Of a stretch of DNA of 64,000 nt, positions 10,803 to 23,651 are shown in pieces. The DNA comes from Acholoe squamosa (lineage: Eukaryota; Annelida; Polychaeta; Phyllodocida; Polynoidae), in NCBI GenBank assembly GCA_949317995.1, contig OX439051.1, positions 44,953,250 to 45,017,249 on the forward strand, given 5' to 3'. The notes under the pieces are model-generated. The model did not search any database, was not told the origin of the DNA, and worked only from the letters and a program-made list of their open reading frames with translations. Within the stretch, counting starts at the first letter, position 1; the number at the start of each line of letters is the position of its first letter. The translations under genes were made by a program, and so were the position numbers.

Positions 10803-11763
10803 GACAAAGTTTCAAGACTGAAGCACCAGCGGTTTTAGACTTGTGGACTTTTTATCATGTCCCTGTTAACTTTTTGACACAAATGCATGACAAAATGCAA
10901 TTTAAGGTCCAGAACTACCAGTCGACAAAGTTTCAAGCCTGCAACACCAGCGGTTTTAAACTTTTGGATTTTTACCATGTCCCTGTTAACTTTTTGACAC
11001 AAATAACTGAAAAAATACAATTTAAGGTCCAGAACTAACATGGGACAAAGTTTCAAGACTGCAGCACCAGCAGTTTTAGACTTTTGGATTTTCACCATGT
11101 CCCTTTTAGCTTTGTGACACAAATCCATGAGAACATGCAAATAGACACCCAGAACTACCATCTGACAAAGTTTCAAGACTGCAGCACCAGTGGTTTTAGA
11201 CTTTTGGATTTTTACCATGTCCCTGTTAACTTTTTGACACAAATCCATGAGAACATGCAAATTGAGACCCAGAACTACCATCTGACAAAGTTTCAAGACT
11301 GCAGCACCAGCGGTTTTAGACTTTTGGATTTTTACCATGTCCCTGTTAACTTTTTGACACAAATAACTGAAAAAATGCAATTTAAGGTCCATAACTACCA
11401 TCTGACAAAGTTTCAAGACTGCAGCACCAGTGGTTTTAGACTTTTGGATTTTTACCATGTCCCTGTTAACTTTTTGACACAAATGCATGAAAAAATGCAA
11501 TTTAAGGTCCAGAACTACCAGTCGACAAAGTTTCAAGACTGCAACACCAGCGGTTTTAGACTTTTGGATTTTTACCATGTCCCTGTTAACTTTTTGACAC
11601 AAATAACTGAAAAAATGCAATTTAAGGTCCAGAACTACCATCTGACAAAGTTTCAAGACTGCAGCACCAGCAGTTTTAGACTTTGGGATTTTTACCATGT
11701 CCCTTTTAGCTTTGTGACACAAATCCATGAGAACATGCAAATTGACACCCAGAACTACCATCT
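10803..11763. repeat. H10: 961-bp HOR with m8W
   Basis: Standard order. m1 has the private change tttatcatg. The last monomer is the m8W form (agcag, actttggg). Confidence 0.93.
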
Positions 11764-12484
11764 GACAAAGTTTCAAGACTGAAGCACCAGCGGTTTTAGA
11801 CTTGTGGACTTTTTACCATGTCCCTGTTAACTTTTTGACACAAATGCATGACAAAATGCAATTTAAGGTCCAGAACTACCAGTCGACAAAGTTTCAAGCC
11901 TGCAACACCAGCGGTTTTAAACTTTTGGATTTTTACCATGTCCCTGTTAACTTTTTGACACAAATAACTGAAAAAATACAATTTAAGGTCCAGAACTAAC
12001 ATGGGACAAAGTTTCAAGACTGCAGCACCAGCAGTTTTAGACTTTTGGATCTTTACCATGTCCCTGTTAACTTTTTGACACAAATAACTGAAAAAATGCA
12101 ATTTAAGGTCCATAACTACCATCTGACAAAGTTTCAAGACTGCAGCACCAGTGGTTTTAGACTTTTGGATTTTTACCATGTCCCTGTTAACTTTTTGACA
12201 CAAATGCATGAAAAAATGCAATTTAAGGTCCAGAACTACCAGTCGACAAAGTTTCAAGACTGCAACACCAGCGGTTTTAGACTTTTGGATTTTTACCATG
12301 TCCCTGTTAACTTTTTGACACAAATAACTGAAAAAATGCAATTTAAGGTCCAGAACTACCATCTGACAAAGTTTCAAGACTGCAGCACCAGCGGTTTTAG
12401 ACTTTTGGATTTTTACCATGTCCCTTTTAGCTTTGTGACACAAATCCATGAGAACATGCAAATTGACACCCAGAACTACCATCT
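11764..12484. repeat. H11: contracted HOR, 6 monomers, 721 bp
   Basis: Order is m1-m2-(m3/m5)-m6-m7-m8. m4 and two half-monomers have been deleted. Confidence 0.92.
12005..12124. repeat. Hybrid monomer m3/m5
   Basis: agcag in the first half is from m3. ccctgttaac, ataactgaaaaaatgc and ggtccataac in the second half are from m5. ggatctttacc between them is private. The join removes exactly 240 bp. Confidence 0.85.
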
Positions 12485-13445
12485 GACAAAGTTTCAAGAC
12501 TGAAGCACCAGCGGTTTTAGACTTGTGGACTTTTTACCATGTCCCTGTTAACTTTTTGACACAAATGCATGACAAAATGCAATTTAAGGTCCAGAACTAC
12601 CAGTCGACAAAGTTTCAAGCCTGCAACACCAGCGGTTTTAAACTTTTGGATTTTTACCATGTCCCTGTTAACTTTTTGACACAAATAACTGAAAAAATAC
12701 AATTTAAGGGCCAGAACTAACATGGGACAAAGTTTCAAGACTGCAGCACCAGCAGTTTTAGACTTTTGGATTTTCACCATGTCCCTTTTAGCTTTGTGAC
12801 ACAAATCCATGAGAACATGCAAATAGACACCCAGAACTACCATCTGACAAAGTTTCAAGACTGCAGCACCAGTGGTTTTAGACTTTTGGATTTTTACCAT
12901 GTCCCTGTTAACTTTTTGACACAAATCCATGAGAACATGCAAATTGAGACCCAGAACTACCATCTGACAAAGTTTCAAGACTGCAGCACCAGCGGTTTTA
13001 GACTTTTGGATTTTTACCATGTCCCTGTTAACTTTTTGACACAAATAACTGAAAAAATGCAATTTAAGGTCCATAACTACCATCTGACAAAGTTTCAAGA
13101 CTGCAGCACCAGTGGTTTTAGACTTTTGGATTTTTACCATGTCCCTGTTAACTTTTTGACACAAATGCATGAAAAAATGCAATTTAAGGTCCAGAACTAC
13201 CAGTCGACAAAGTTTCAAGACTGCAACACCAGCGGTTTTAGACTTTTGGATTTTTACCATGTCCCTGTTAACTTTTTGACACAAATAACTGAAAAAATGC
13301 AATTTAAGGTCCAGAACTATCATCTGACAAAGTTTCAAGACTGCAGCACCAGCGGTTTTAGACTTTTGGATTTTTACCATGTCCCTTTTAGCTTTGTGAC
13401 ACAAATCCATGAGAACATGCAAATTGACACCCAGAACTACCATCT
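12485..13445. repeat. H12: 961-bp HOR, first gggccag unit
   Basis: First unit in the window with gggccag in m2. m7 ends aactatcat. This pair of markers recurs in H16, H35, H38, H41, H45, H49, H52, H53 and H58. Confidence 0.93.
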
Positions 13446-15006
13446 GACAAAGTTTCAAGACTGAAGCACCAGCGGTTTTAGACTTGTGGACTTTTTACCA
13501 TGTCCCTGTTAACTTTTTGACACAAATGCATGACAAAATGCAATTTAAGGTCCAGAACTACCAGTCGACAAAGTTTCAAGCCTGCAACACCAGCGGTTTT
13601 AAACTTTTGGATTTTTACCATGTCCCTGTTAACTTTTTGACACAAATAACTGAAAAAATACAATTTAAGGTCCAGAACTAACATGGGACAAAGTTTCAAG
13701 ACTGCAGCACCAGCAGTTTTAGACTTTTGGATTTTCACCATGTCCCTTTTAGCTTTGTGACACAAATCCATGAGAACATGCAAATAGACACCCAGAACTA
13801 CCATCTGACAAAGTTTCAAGACTGCAGCACCAGTGGTTTTAGACTTTTGGATTTTTACCATGTCCCTGTTAACTTTTTGACACAAATCCATGAGAACATG
13901 CAAATTGAGACCCAGAACTACCATCTGACAAAGTTTCAAGACTGCAGCACCAGCGGTTTTAGACTTTTGGATTTTTACCATGTCCCTGTTAACTTTTTGA
14001 CACAAATAACTGAAAAAATGCAATTTAAGGTCCATAACTACCATCTGACAAAGTTTCAAGACTGCAGCACCAGTGGTTTTAGACTTTTGGATTTTTACCA
14101 TGTCCCTGTTAACTTTTTGACACAAATGCATGAAAAAATGCAATTTAAGGTCCAGAACTACCAGTCGACAAAGTTTCAAGACTGCAACACCAGCGGTTTT
14201 AGACTTTTGGATTTTTACCATGTCCCTGTTAACTTTTTGACACAAATAACTGAAAAAATACAATTTAAGGGCCAGAACTAACATGGGACAAAGTTTCAAG
14301 ACTGCAGCACCAGCAGTTTTAGACTTTTGGATTTTCACCATGTCCCTTTTAGCTTTGTGACACAAATCCATGAGAACATGCAAATAGACACCCAGAACTA
14401 CCATCTGACAAAGTTTCAAGACTGCAGCACCAGTGGTTTTAGACTTTTGGATTTTTACCATGTCCCTGTTAACTTTTTGACACAAATCCATGAGAACATG
14501 CAAATTGAGACCCAGAACTACCATCTGACAAAGTTTCAAGACTGCAGCACCAGCGGTTTTAGACTTTTGGATTTTTACCATGTCCCTGTTAACTTTTTGA
14601 CACAAATAACTGAAAAAATGCAATTTAAGGTCCATAACTACCATCTGACAAAGTTTCAAGACTGCAGCACCAGTGGTTTTAGACTTTTGGATTTTTACCA
14701 TGTCCCTGTTAACTTTTTGACACAAATGCATGAAAAAATGCAATTTAAGGTCCAGAACTACCAGTCGACAAAGTTTCAAGACTGCAACACCAGCGGTTTT
14801 AGACTTTTGGATTTTTACCATGTCCCTGTTAACTTTTTGACACAAATAACTGAAAAAATGCAATTTAAGGTCCAGAACTATCATCTGACAAAGTTTCAAG
14901 ACTGCAGCACCAGCGGTTTTAGACTTTTGGATTTTTACCATGTCCCTTTTAGCTTTGTGACACAAATCCATGAGAACATGCAAATTGACACCCAGAACTA
15001 CCATCT
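13446..15006. repeat. H13: 13-monomer HOR, 1,561 bp
   Basis: Order is m1 to m6, (m7/m2), then m3 to m8. The first m2 has ggtccag, while the hybrid has gggccag and the final m7 ends aactatcat, so the second part derives from an H12-type unit. Confidence 0.92.
14167..14286. repeat. Hybrid monomer m7/m2
   Basis: Starts with ctgcaac and ggttttagac like m7, and ends with ataactgaaaaaatac, gggccag and aactaacatgg like m2. It marks an unequal crossover five monomers out of register. Confidence 0.85.
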
Positions 15007-15967
15007 GACAAAGTTTCAAGACTGAAGCACCAGCGGTTTTAGACTTGTGGACTTTTTACCATGTCCCTGTTAACTTTTTGACACAAATGCATGACAAAAT
15101 GCAATTTAAGGTCCAGAACTACCAGTCGACAAAGTTTCAAGCCTGCAACACCAGCGGTTTTAAACTTTTGGATTTTTACCATGTCCCTGTTAACTTTTTG
15201 ACACAAATAACTGAAAAAATACAATTTAAGGTCCAGAACTAACATGGGACAAAGTTTCAAGACTGCAGCACCAGCAGTTTTAGACTTTTGGATTTTCACC
15301 ATGTCCCTTTTAGCTTTGTGACACAAATCCATGAGAACATGCAAATAGACACCCAGAACTACCATCTGACAAAGTTTCAAGACTGCAGCACCAGTGGTTT
15401 TAGACTTTTGGATTTTTACCATGTCCCTGTTAACTTTTTGACACAAATCCATGAGAACATGCAAATTGAGACCCAGAACTACCATCTGACAAAGTTTCAA
15501 GACTGCAGCACCAGCGGTTTTAGACTTTTGGATTTTTACCATGTCCCTGTTAACTTTTTGACACAAATAACTGAAAAAATGCAATTTAAGGTCCATAACT
15601 ACCATCTGACAAAGTTTCAAGACTGCAGCACCAGTGGTTTTAGACTTTTGGATTTTTACCATGTCCCTGTTAACTTTTTGACACAAATGCATGAAAAAAT
15701 GCAATTTAAGGTCCAGAACTACCAGTCGACAAAGTTTCAAGACTGCAACACCAGCGGTTTTAGACTTTTGGATTTTTACCATGTCCCTGTTAACTTTTTG
15801 ATACAAATAACTGAAAAAATGCAATTTAAGGTCCAGAACTACCATCTGACAAAGTTTCAAGACTGCAGCACCAGCGGTTTTAGACTTTTGGATTTTTACC
15901 ATGTCCCTTTTAGCTTTGTGACACAAATCCATGAGAACATGCAAATTGACACCCAGAACTACCATCT
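15007..15967. repeat. H14: 961-bp HOR
   Basis: Standard order with ggtccag in m2. Private change gatacaaat in m7. Confidence 0.93.
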
Positions 15968-18307
15968 GACAAAGTTTCAAGACTGAAGCACCAGCGGTTT
16001 TAGACTTGTGGACTTTTTACCATGTCCCTGTTAACTTTTTGACACAAATGCATGACAAAATGCAATTTAAGGTCCAGAACTACCAGTCGACAAAGTTTCA
16101 AGCCTGCAACACCAGCGGTTTTAAACTTTTGGATTTTTACCATGTCCCTGTTAACTTTTTGACACAAATAACTGAAAAAATACAATTTAAGGGCCAGAAC
16201 TAACATGGGACAAAGTTTCAAGACTGCAGCACCAGCAGTTTTAGACTTTTGGATTTTCACCATGTCCCTTTTAGCTTTGTGACACAAATCCATGAGAACA
16301 TGCAAATAGACACCCAGAACTACCATCTGACAAAGTTTCAAGACTGCAGCACCAGTGGTTTTAGACTTTTGGATTTTTACCATGTCCCTGTTAACTTTTT
16401 GACACAAATCCATGAGAACATGCAAATTGAGACCCAGAACTACCATCTGACAAAGTTTCAAGACTGCAGCACCAGCGGTTTTAGACTTTTGGATTTTTAC
16501 CATGTCCCTGTTAACTTTTTGACACAAATAACTGAAAAAATGCAATTTAAGGTCCATAACTACCATCTGACAAAGTTTCAAGACTGCAGCACCAGTGGTT
16601 TTAGACTTTTGGATTTTTACCATGTCCCTGTTAACTTTTTGACACAAATGCATGAAAAAATGCAATTTAAGGTCCAGAACTACCAGTCGACAAAGTTTCA
16701 AGACTGCAACACCAGCGGTTTTAGACTTTTGGATTTTTACCATGTCCCTGTTAACTTTTTGACACAAATAACTGAAAAAATGCAATTTAAGGTCCAGAAC
16801 TACCATCTGACAAAGTTTCAAGACTGCAGCACCAGCAGTTTTAGACTTTGGGATTTTTACCATGTCCCTTTTAGCTTTGTGACACAAATCCATGAGAACA
16901 TGCAAAGTGAGACCCGGAACTACCAAATGACAAAGTATCAAGACTGAAGCACCAGCGGTTTTTGAGATTTGGGTTTTTACCCTGTTACCTTAACTCAAAT
17001 AACATGATTAAGTTGTGTTGAGTCGTTTAACACAGCAGTCACCCACCTTATAATGTTTAGACATAAATACATGAAAACATGCAATTTAAGGTCCAGAACT
17101 ACCATTCGACAAAGTTTCAAGACTGCAGCACCAGCGGTTTTAGACTTTTGGATTTTTACCATGTCCCTTTTAGCTTTGTGACACAAATCCATGAGAACAT
17201 GCAAATTGACACCCAGAACTACCATCTGACAAAGTTTCAAGACTGCAGCACCAGTGGTTTTAGACTTTTGGATTTTTACCATGTCCCTGTTAACTTTTTG
17301 ACACAAATCCATGAGAACATGCAAATTGAGACCCAGAACTACCATCTGACAAAGTTTCAAGACTGCAGCACCAGTGGTTTTAGACTTTTGGATTTTTACC
17401 ATGTCCCTGTTAACTTTTTGACACAAATGCATAAAAAAATGCAATTTAAGGTCCAGAACTACCATTCGACAAAGTTTCAAGACTGCAGCACCAGCGGTTT
17501 TAGACTTTTGGATTTTTACCATGTCCCTGTTAACTTTTTGACACAAATAAATGAAAAAATACAATTTAAGGTCCAGAACTACCATTGGACAAAGTTTCAA
17601 GACTGCAGCACCAGCGGTTTTAGACTTTTGGATTTTTACCATGTCCCTTTTAGCTTTGTGACACAAATCCATGAGAACATGCAAATAGACACCCAGAACT
17701 ACCATCTGACAAAGTTTCAAGACTGCAGCACCAGTGGTTTTAGACTTTTGGATTTTTACCATGTCCCTGTTAACTTTTTGACACAAATCCATGAGAACAT
17801 GCAAATTGAGACCCAGAACTACCATCTGACAAAGTTTCAAGACTGCAGCACCAGCGGTTTTAGACTTTTGGATTTTTACCATGTCCCTGTTAACTTTTTG
17901 ACACAAATAACTGAAAAAATGCAATTTAAGGTCCATAACTACCATCTGACAAAGTTTCAAGACTGCAGCACCAGTGGTTTTAGACTTTTGGATTTTTACC
18001 ATGTCCCTGTTAACTTTTTGACACAAATGCATGAAAAAATGCAATTTAAGGTCCAGAACTACCAGTCGACAAAGTTTCAAGACTGCAACACCAGCGGTTT
18101 TAGACTTTTGGATTTTTACCATGTCCCTGTTAACTTTTTGACACAAATAACTGAAAAAATGCAATTTAAGGTCCAGAACTACCATCTGACAAAGTTTCAA
18201 GACTGCAGCACCAGCGGTTTTAGACTTTTGGATTTTTACCATGTCCCTTTTAGCTTTGTGACACAAATCCATGAGAACATGCAAATTGACACCCAGAACT
18301 ACCATCT
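15968..18307. repeat. H15: 2,340-bp compound unit with divergent block
   Basis: A 961-bp unit (gggccag in m2) ends in m8d at 16928. The 179-bp divergent block follows, then ten monomers: m8-m4-k-n-(m8/m3)-m4-m5-m6-m7-m8. Confidence 0.92.
16929..17107. repeat. Divergent block, copy 1 (179 bp)
   Basis: Starts like a diverged m1 (gacaaagtatcaagactgaag) and ends like a diverged k (tacatgaaaacatgc, ccattc). About 30-45 bp in the middle (roughly 17010-17050) do not resemble any monomer. It sits exactly where an m1 is expected, after m8d. The core has an imperfect dyad: ttaactcaa at 16990-16998 against ttgagt (17018-17023) plus ttaa (17027-17030), and tgtgtt (17014-17019) against aacaca (17029-17034). 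Confidence 0.9.
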
Positions 18308-19268
18308 GACAAAGTTTCAAGACTGAAGCACCAGCGGTTTTAGACTTGTGGACTTTTTACCATGTCCCTGTTAACTTTTTGACACAAATGCATGACAAAA
18401 TGCAATTTAAGGTCCAGAACTACCAGTCGACAAAGTTTCAAGCCTGCAACACCAGCGGTTTTAAACTTTTGGATTTTTACCATGTCCCTGTTAACTTTTT
18501 GACACAAATAACTGAAAAAATACAATTTAAGGGCCAGAACTAACATGGGACAAAGTTTCAAGACTGCAGCACCAGCAGTTTTAGACTTTTGGATTTTCAC
18601 CATGTCCCTTTTAGCTTTGTGACACAAATCCATGAGAACATGCAAATAGACACCCAGAACTACCATCTGACAAAGTTTCAAGACTGCAGCACCAGTGGTT
18701 TTAGACTTTTGGATTTTTACCATGTCCCTGTTAACTTTTTGACACAAATCCATGAGAACATGCAAATTGAGACCCAGAACTACCATCTGACAAAGTTTCA
18801 AGACTGCAGCACCAGCGGTTTTAGACTTTTGGATTTTTACCATGTCCCTGTTAACTTTTTGACACAAATAACTGAAAAAATGCAATTTAAGGTCCATAAC
18901 TACCATCTGACAAAGTTTCAAGACTGCAGCACCAGTGGTTTTAGACTTTTGGATTTTTACCATGTCCCTGTTAACTTTTTGACACAAATGCATGAAAAAA
19001 TGCAATTTAAGGTCCAGAACTACCAGTCGACAAAGTTTCAAGACTGCAACACCAGCGGTTTTAGACTTTTGGATTTTTACCATGTCCCTGTTAACTTTTT
19101 GACACAAATAACTGAAAAAATGCAATTTAAGGTCCAGAACTATCATCTGACAAAGTTTCAAGACTGCAGCACCAGCGGTTTTAGACTTTTGGATTTTTAC
19201 CATGTCCCTTTTAGCTTTGTGACACAAATCCATGAGAACATGCAAATTGACACCCAGAACTACCATCT
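18308..19268. repeat. H16: 961-bp HOR, H12-like
   Basis: gggccag in m2 together with aactatcat at the end of m7. Confidence 0.93.
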
Positions 19269-20229
19269 GACAAAGTTTCAAGACTGAAGCACCAGCGGTT
19301 TTAGACTTGTGGACTTTTTACCATGTCCCTGTTAACTTTTTGACACAAATGCATGACAAAATGCAATTTAAGGTCCAGAACTACCAGTCGACAAAGTTTC
19401 AAGCCTGCAACACCAGCGGTTTTAAACTTTTGGATTTTTACCATGTCCCTGTTAACTTTTTGACACAAATAACTGAAAAAATACAATTTAAGGTCCAGAA
19501 CTAACATGGGACAAAGTTTCAAGACTGCAGCACCAGCAGTTTTAGACTTTTGGATTTTCACCATGTCCCTTTTAGCTTTGTGACACAAATCCATGAGAAC
19601 ATGCAAATAGACACCCAGAACTACCATCTGACAAAGTTTCAAGACTGCAGCACCAGTGGTTTTAGACTTTTGGATTTTTACCATGTCCCTGTTAACTTTT
19701 TGACACAAATCCATGAGAACATGCAAATTGAGACCCAGAACTACCATCTGACAAAGTTTCAAGACTGCAGCACCAGCGGTTTTAGACTTTTGGATTTTTA
19801 CCATGTCCCTGTTAACTTTTTGACACAAATAACTGAAAAAATGCAATTTAAGGTCCATAACTACCATCTGACAAAGTTTCAAGACTGCAGCACCAGTGGT
19901 TTTAGACTTTTGGATTTTTACCATGTCCCTGTTAACTTTTTGACACAAATGCATGAAAAAATGCAATTTAAGGTCCAGAACTACCAGTCGACAAAGTTTC
20001 AAGACTGCAACACCAGCGGTTTTAGACTTTTGGATTTTTACCATGTCCCTGTTAACTTTTTGACACAAATAACTGAAAAAATGCAATTTAAGGTCCAGAA
20101 CTACCATCTGACAAAGTTTCAAGACTGCAGCACCAGCGGTTTTAGACTTTTGGATTTTTACCATGTCCCTTTTAGCTTTGTGACACAAATCCATGAGAAC
20201 ATGCAAATTGACACCCAGAACTACCATCT
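19269..20229. repeat. H17: 961-bp HOR, plain
   Basis: ggtccag, no private changes seen. First unit of the 6,304-bp duplicated segment. Confidence 0.93.
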
Positions 20230-21969
20230 GACAAAGTTTCAAGACTGAAGCACCAGCGGTTTTAGACTTGTGGACTTTTTACCATGTCCCTGTTAACTTT
20301 TTGACACAAATGCATGACAAAATGCAATTTAAGGTCCAGAACTACCAGTCGACAAAGTTTCAAGCCTGCAACACCAGCGGTTTTAAACTTTTGGATTTTT
20401 ACCATGTCCCTGTTAACTTTTTGACACAAATAACTGAAAAAATACAATTTAAGGGCCAGAACTAACATGGGACAAAGTTTCAAGACTGCAGCACCAGCAG
20501 TTTTAGACTTTTGGATTTTCACCATGTCCCTTTTAGCTTTGTGACACAAATCCATGAGAACATGCAAATAGACACCCAGAACTACCATCTGACAAAGTTT
20601 CAAGACTGCAGCACCAGTGGTTTTAGACTTTTGGATTTTTACCATGTCCCTGTTAACTTTTTGACACAAATCCATGAGAACATGCAAATTGAGACCCAGA
20701 ACTACCATCTGACAAAGTTTCAAGACTGCAGCACCAGCGGTTTTAGACTTTTGGATTTTTACCATGTCCCTGTTAACTTTTTGACACAAATAACTGAAAA
20801 AATGCAATTTAAGGTCCATAACTACCATCTGACAAAGTTTCAAGACTGCAGCACCAGTGGTTTTAGACTTTTGGATTTTTACCATGTCCCTGTTAACTTT
20901 TTGACACAAATGCATGAAAAAATGCAATTTAAGGTCCAGAACTACCAGTCGACAAAGTTTCAAGACTGCAACACCAGCGGTTTTAGACTTTTGGATTTTT
21001 ACCATGTCCCTGTTAACTTTTTGACACAAATAACTGAAAAAATGCAATTTAAGGTCCAGAACTACCATCTGACAAAGTTTCAAGACTGCAGCACCAGCAG
21101 TTTTAGACTTTGGGATTTTTACCATGTCCCTTTTAGCTTTGTGACACAAATCCATGAGAACATGCAAAGTGAGACCCGGAACTACCAAATGACAAAGTAT
21201 CAAGACTGAAGCACCAGCGGTTTTTGAGATTTGGGTTTTTACCCTGTTACCTTAACTCAAATAACATGATTAAGTTGTGTTGAGTCGTTTAACACAGCAG
21301 TCACCCACCTTATAATGTTTAGACATAAATACATGAAAACATGCAATTTAAGGTCCAGAACTACCATTCGACAAAGTTTCAAGACTGCAGCACCAGCGGT
21401 TTTAGACTTTTGGATTTTTACCATGTCCCTTTTAGCTTTGTGACACAAATCCATGAGAACATGCAAATTGACACCCAGAACTACCATCTGACAAAGTTTC
21501 AAGACTGCAGCACCAGTGGTTTTAGACTTTTGGATTTTTACCATGTCCCTGTTAACTTTTTGACACAAATCCATGAGAACATGCAAATTGAGACCCAGAA
21601 CTACCATCTGACAAAGTTTCAAGACTGCAGCACCAGTGGTTTTAGACTTTTGGATTTTTACCATGTCCCTGTTAACTTTTTGACACAAATGCATAAAAAA
21701 ATGCAATTTAAGGTCCAGAACTACCATTCGACAAAGTTTCAAGACTGCAGCACCAGCGGTTTTAGACTTTTGGATTTTTACCATGTCCCTGTTAACTTTT
21801 TGACACAAATAAATGAAAAAATACAATTTAAGGTCCAGAACTACCATTGGACAAAGTTTCAAGACTGCAGCACCAGCGGTTTTAGACTTTTGGATTTTTA
21901 CCATGTCCCTTTTAGCTTTGTGACACAAATCCATGAGAACATGCAAATTGACACCCAGAACTACCATCT
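20230..21969. repeat. H18: 1,740-bp compound unit with divergent block
   Basis: 961-bp unit ending in m8d, then the divergent block, then m8-m4-k-n-m8. Matches the first part of H15 at an offset of 4,262 bp. Confidence 0.93.
21191..21369. repeat. Divergent block, copy 2 (179 bp)
   Basis: Reads identically to copy 1 by eye. It is followed by a standard m8, not by the d monomer. Confidence 0.9.
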
Positions 21970-22690
21970 GACAAAGTTTCAAGACTGAAGCACCAGCGGT
22001 TTTAGACTTGTGGACTTTTTACCATGTCCCTGTTAACTTTTTGACACAAATGCATGACAAAATGCAATTTAAGGTCCAGAACTACCAGTCGACAAAGTTT
22101 CAAGCCTGCAACACCAGCGGTTTTAAACTTTTGGATTTTTACCATGTCCCTGTTAACTTTTTGACACAAATAACTGAAAAAATACAATTTAAGGTCCAGA
22201 ACTAACATGGGACAAAGTTTCAAGACTGCAGCACCAGCAGTTTTAGACTTTTGGATTTTCACCATGTCCCTTTTAGCTTTGTGACACAAATCCATGAGAA
22301 CATGCAAATAGACACCCAGAACTACCATCTGACAAAGTTTCAAGACTGCAGCACCAGTGGTTTTAGACTTTTGGATTTTTACCATGTCCCTGTTAACTTT
22401 TTGACACAAATCCATGAGAACATGCAAATTGAGACCCAGAACTACCATCTGACAAAGTTTCAAGACTGCAGCACCAGCGGTTTTAGACTTTTGGATTTTT
22501 ACCATGTCCCTGTTAACTTTTTGACACAAATAACTGAAAAAATGCAATTTAAGGTCCAGAACTACCATCTGACAAAGTTTCAAGACTGCAGCACCAGCAG
22601 TTTTAGACTTTGGGATTTTTACCATGTCCCTTTTAGCTTTGTGACACAAATCCATGAGAACATGCAAATTGACACCCAGAACTACCATCT
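21970..22690. repeat. H19: contracted HOR, 6 monomers, 721 bp
   Basis: Order is m1-m2-m3-m4-(m5/m7)-m8W. The fifth monomer (22451-22570) has the m5 start (ctgcagc) and the m7 end (ggtccagaac). This is a different deletion from the one in H11 despite the equal length. Confidence 0.92.
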
Positions 22691-23651
22691 GACAAAGTTT
22701 CAAGACTGAAGCACCAGCGGTTTTAGACTTGTGGACTTTTTACCATGTCCCTGTTAACTTTTTGACACAAATGCATGACAAAATGCAATTTAAGGTCCAG
22801 AACTACCAGTCGACAAAGTTTCAAGCCTGCAACACCAGCGGTTTTAAACTTTTGGATTTTTACCATGTCCCTGTTAACTTTTTGACACAAATAACTGAAA
22901 AAATACAATTTAAGGTCCAGAACTAACATGGGACAAAGTTTCAAGACTGCAGCACCAGCAGTTTTAGACTTTTGGATTTTCACCATGTCCCTTTTAGCTT
23001 TGTGACACAAATCCATGAGAACATGCAAATAGACACCCAGAACTACCATCTGACAAAGTTTCAAGACTGCAGCACCAGTGGTTTTAGACTTTTGGATTTT
23101 TACCATGTCCCTGTTAACTTTTTGACACAAATCCATGAGAACATGCAAATTGAGACCCAGAACTACCATCTGACAAAGTTTCAAGACTGCAGCACCAGCG
23201 GTTTTAGACTTTTGGATTTTTACCATGTCCCTGTTAACTTTTTGACACAAATAACTGAAAAAATGCAATTTAAGGTCCATAACTACCATCTGACAAAGTT
23301 TCAAGACTGCAGCACCAGTGGTTTTAGACTTTTGGATTTTTACCATGTCCCTGTTAACTTTTTGACACAAATGCATGAAAAAATGCAATTTAAGGTCCAG
23401 AACTACCAGTCGACAAAGTTTCAAGACTGCAACACCAGCGGTTTTAGACTTTTGGATTTTTACCATGTCCCTGTTAACTTTTTGACACAAATAACTGAAA
23501 AAATGCAATTTAAGGTCCAGAACTACCATCTGACAAAGTTTCAAGACTGCAGCACCAGCAGTTTTAGACTTTGGGATTTTTACCATGTCCCTTTTAGCTT
23601 TGTGACACAAATCCATGAGAACATGCAAATTGACACCCAGAACTACCATCT
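22691..23651. repeat. H20: 961-bp HOR with m8W
   Basis: ggtccag in m2; m8W form at the end. Confidence 0.93.

Noticed and set aside
11764-12484. Common origin of the 721-bp units H11 and H19
   Set aside because: Both have six monomers, but H11 lost sequence through an m3/m5 join and H19 through an m5/m7 join, so they are independent contractions.
17040-17060. Promoter-like ttataat in the divergent block
   Set aside because: A single AT-rich hexamer-like match in AT-rich DNA, with no partner element and no gene downstream.
16929-17107. Insertion of a transposable element in the divergent block
   Set aside because: No terminal repeats, target-site duplication, poly-A tail or coding remnant could be seen. 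Both ends grade into diverged monomer sequence. A short remnant cannot be excluded, so it is reported as a divergent block only.
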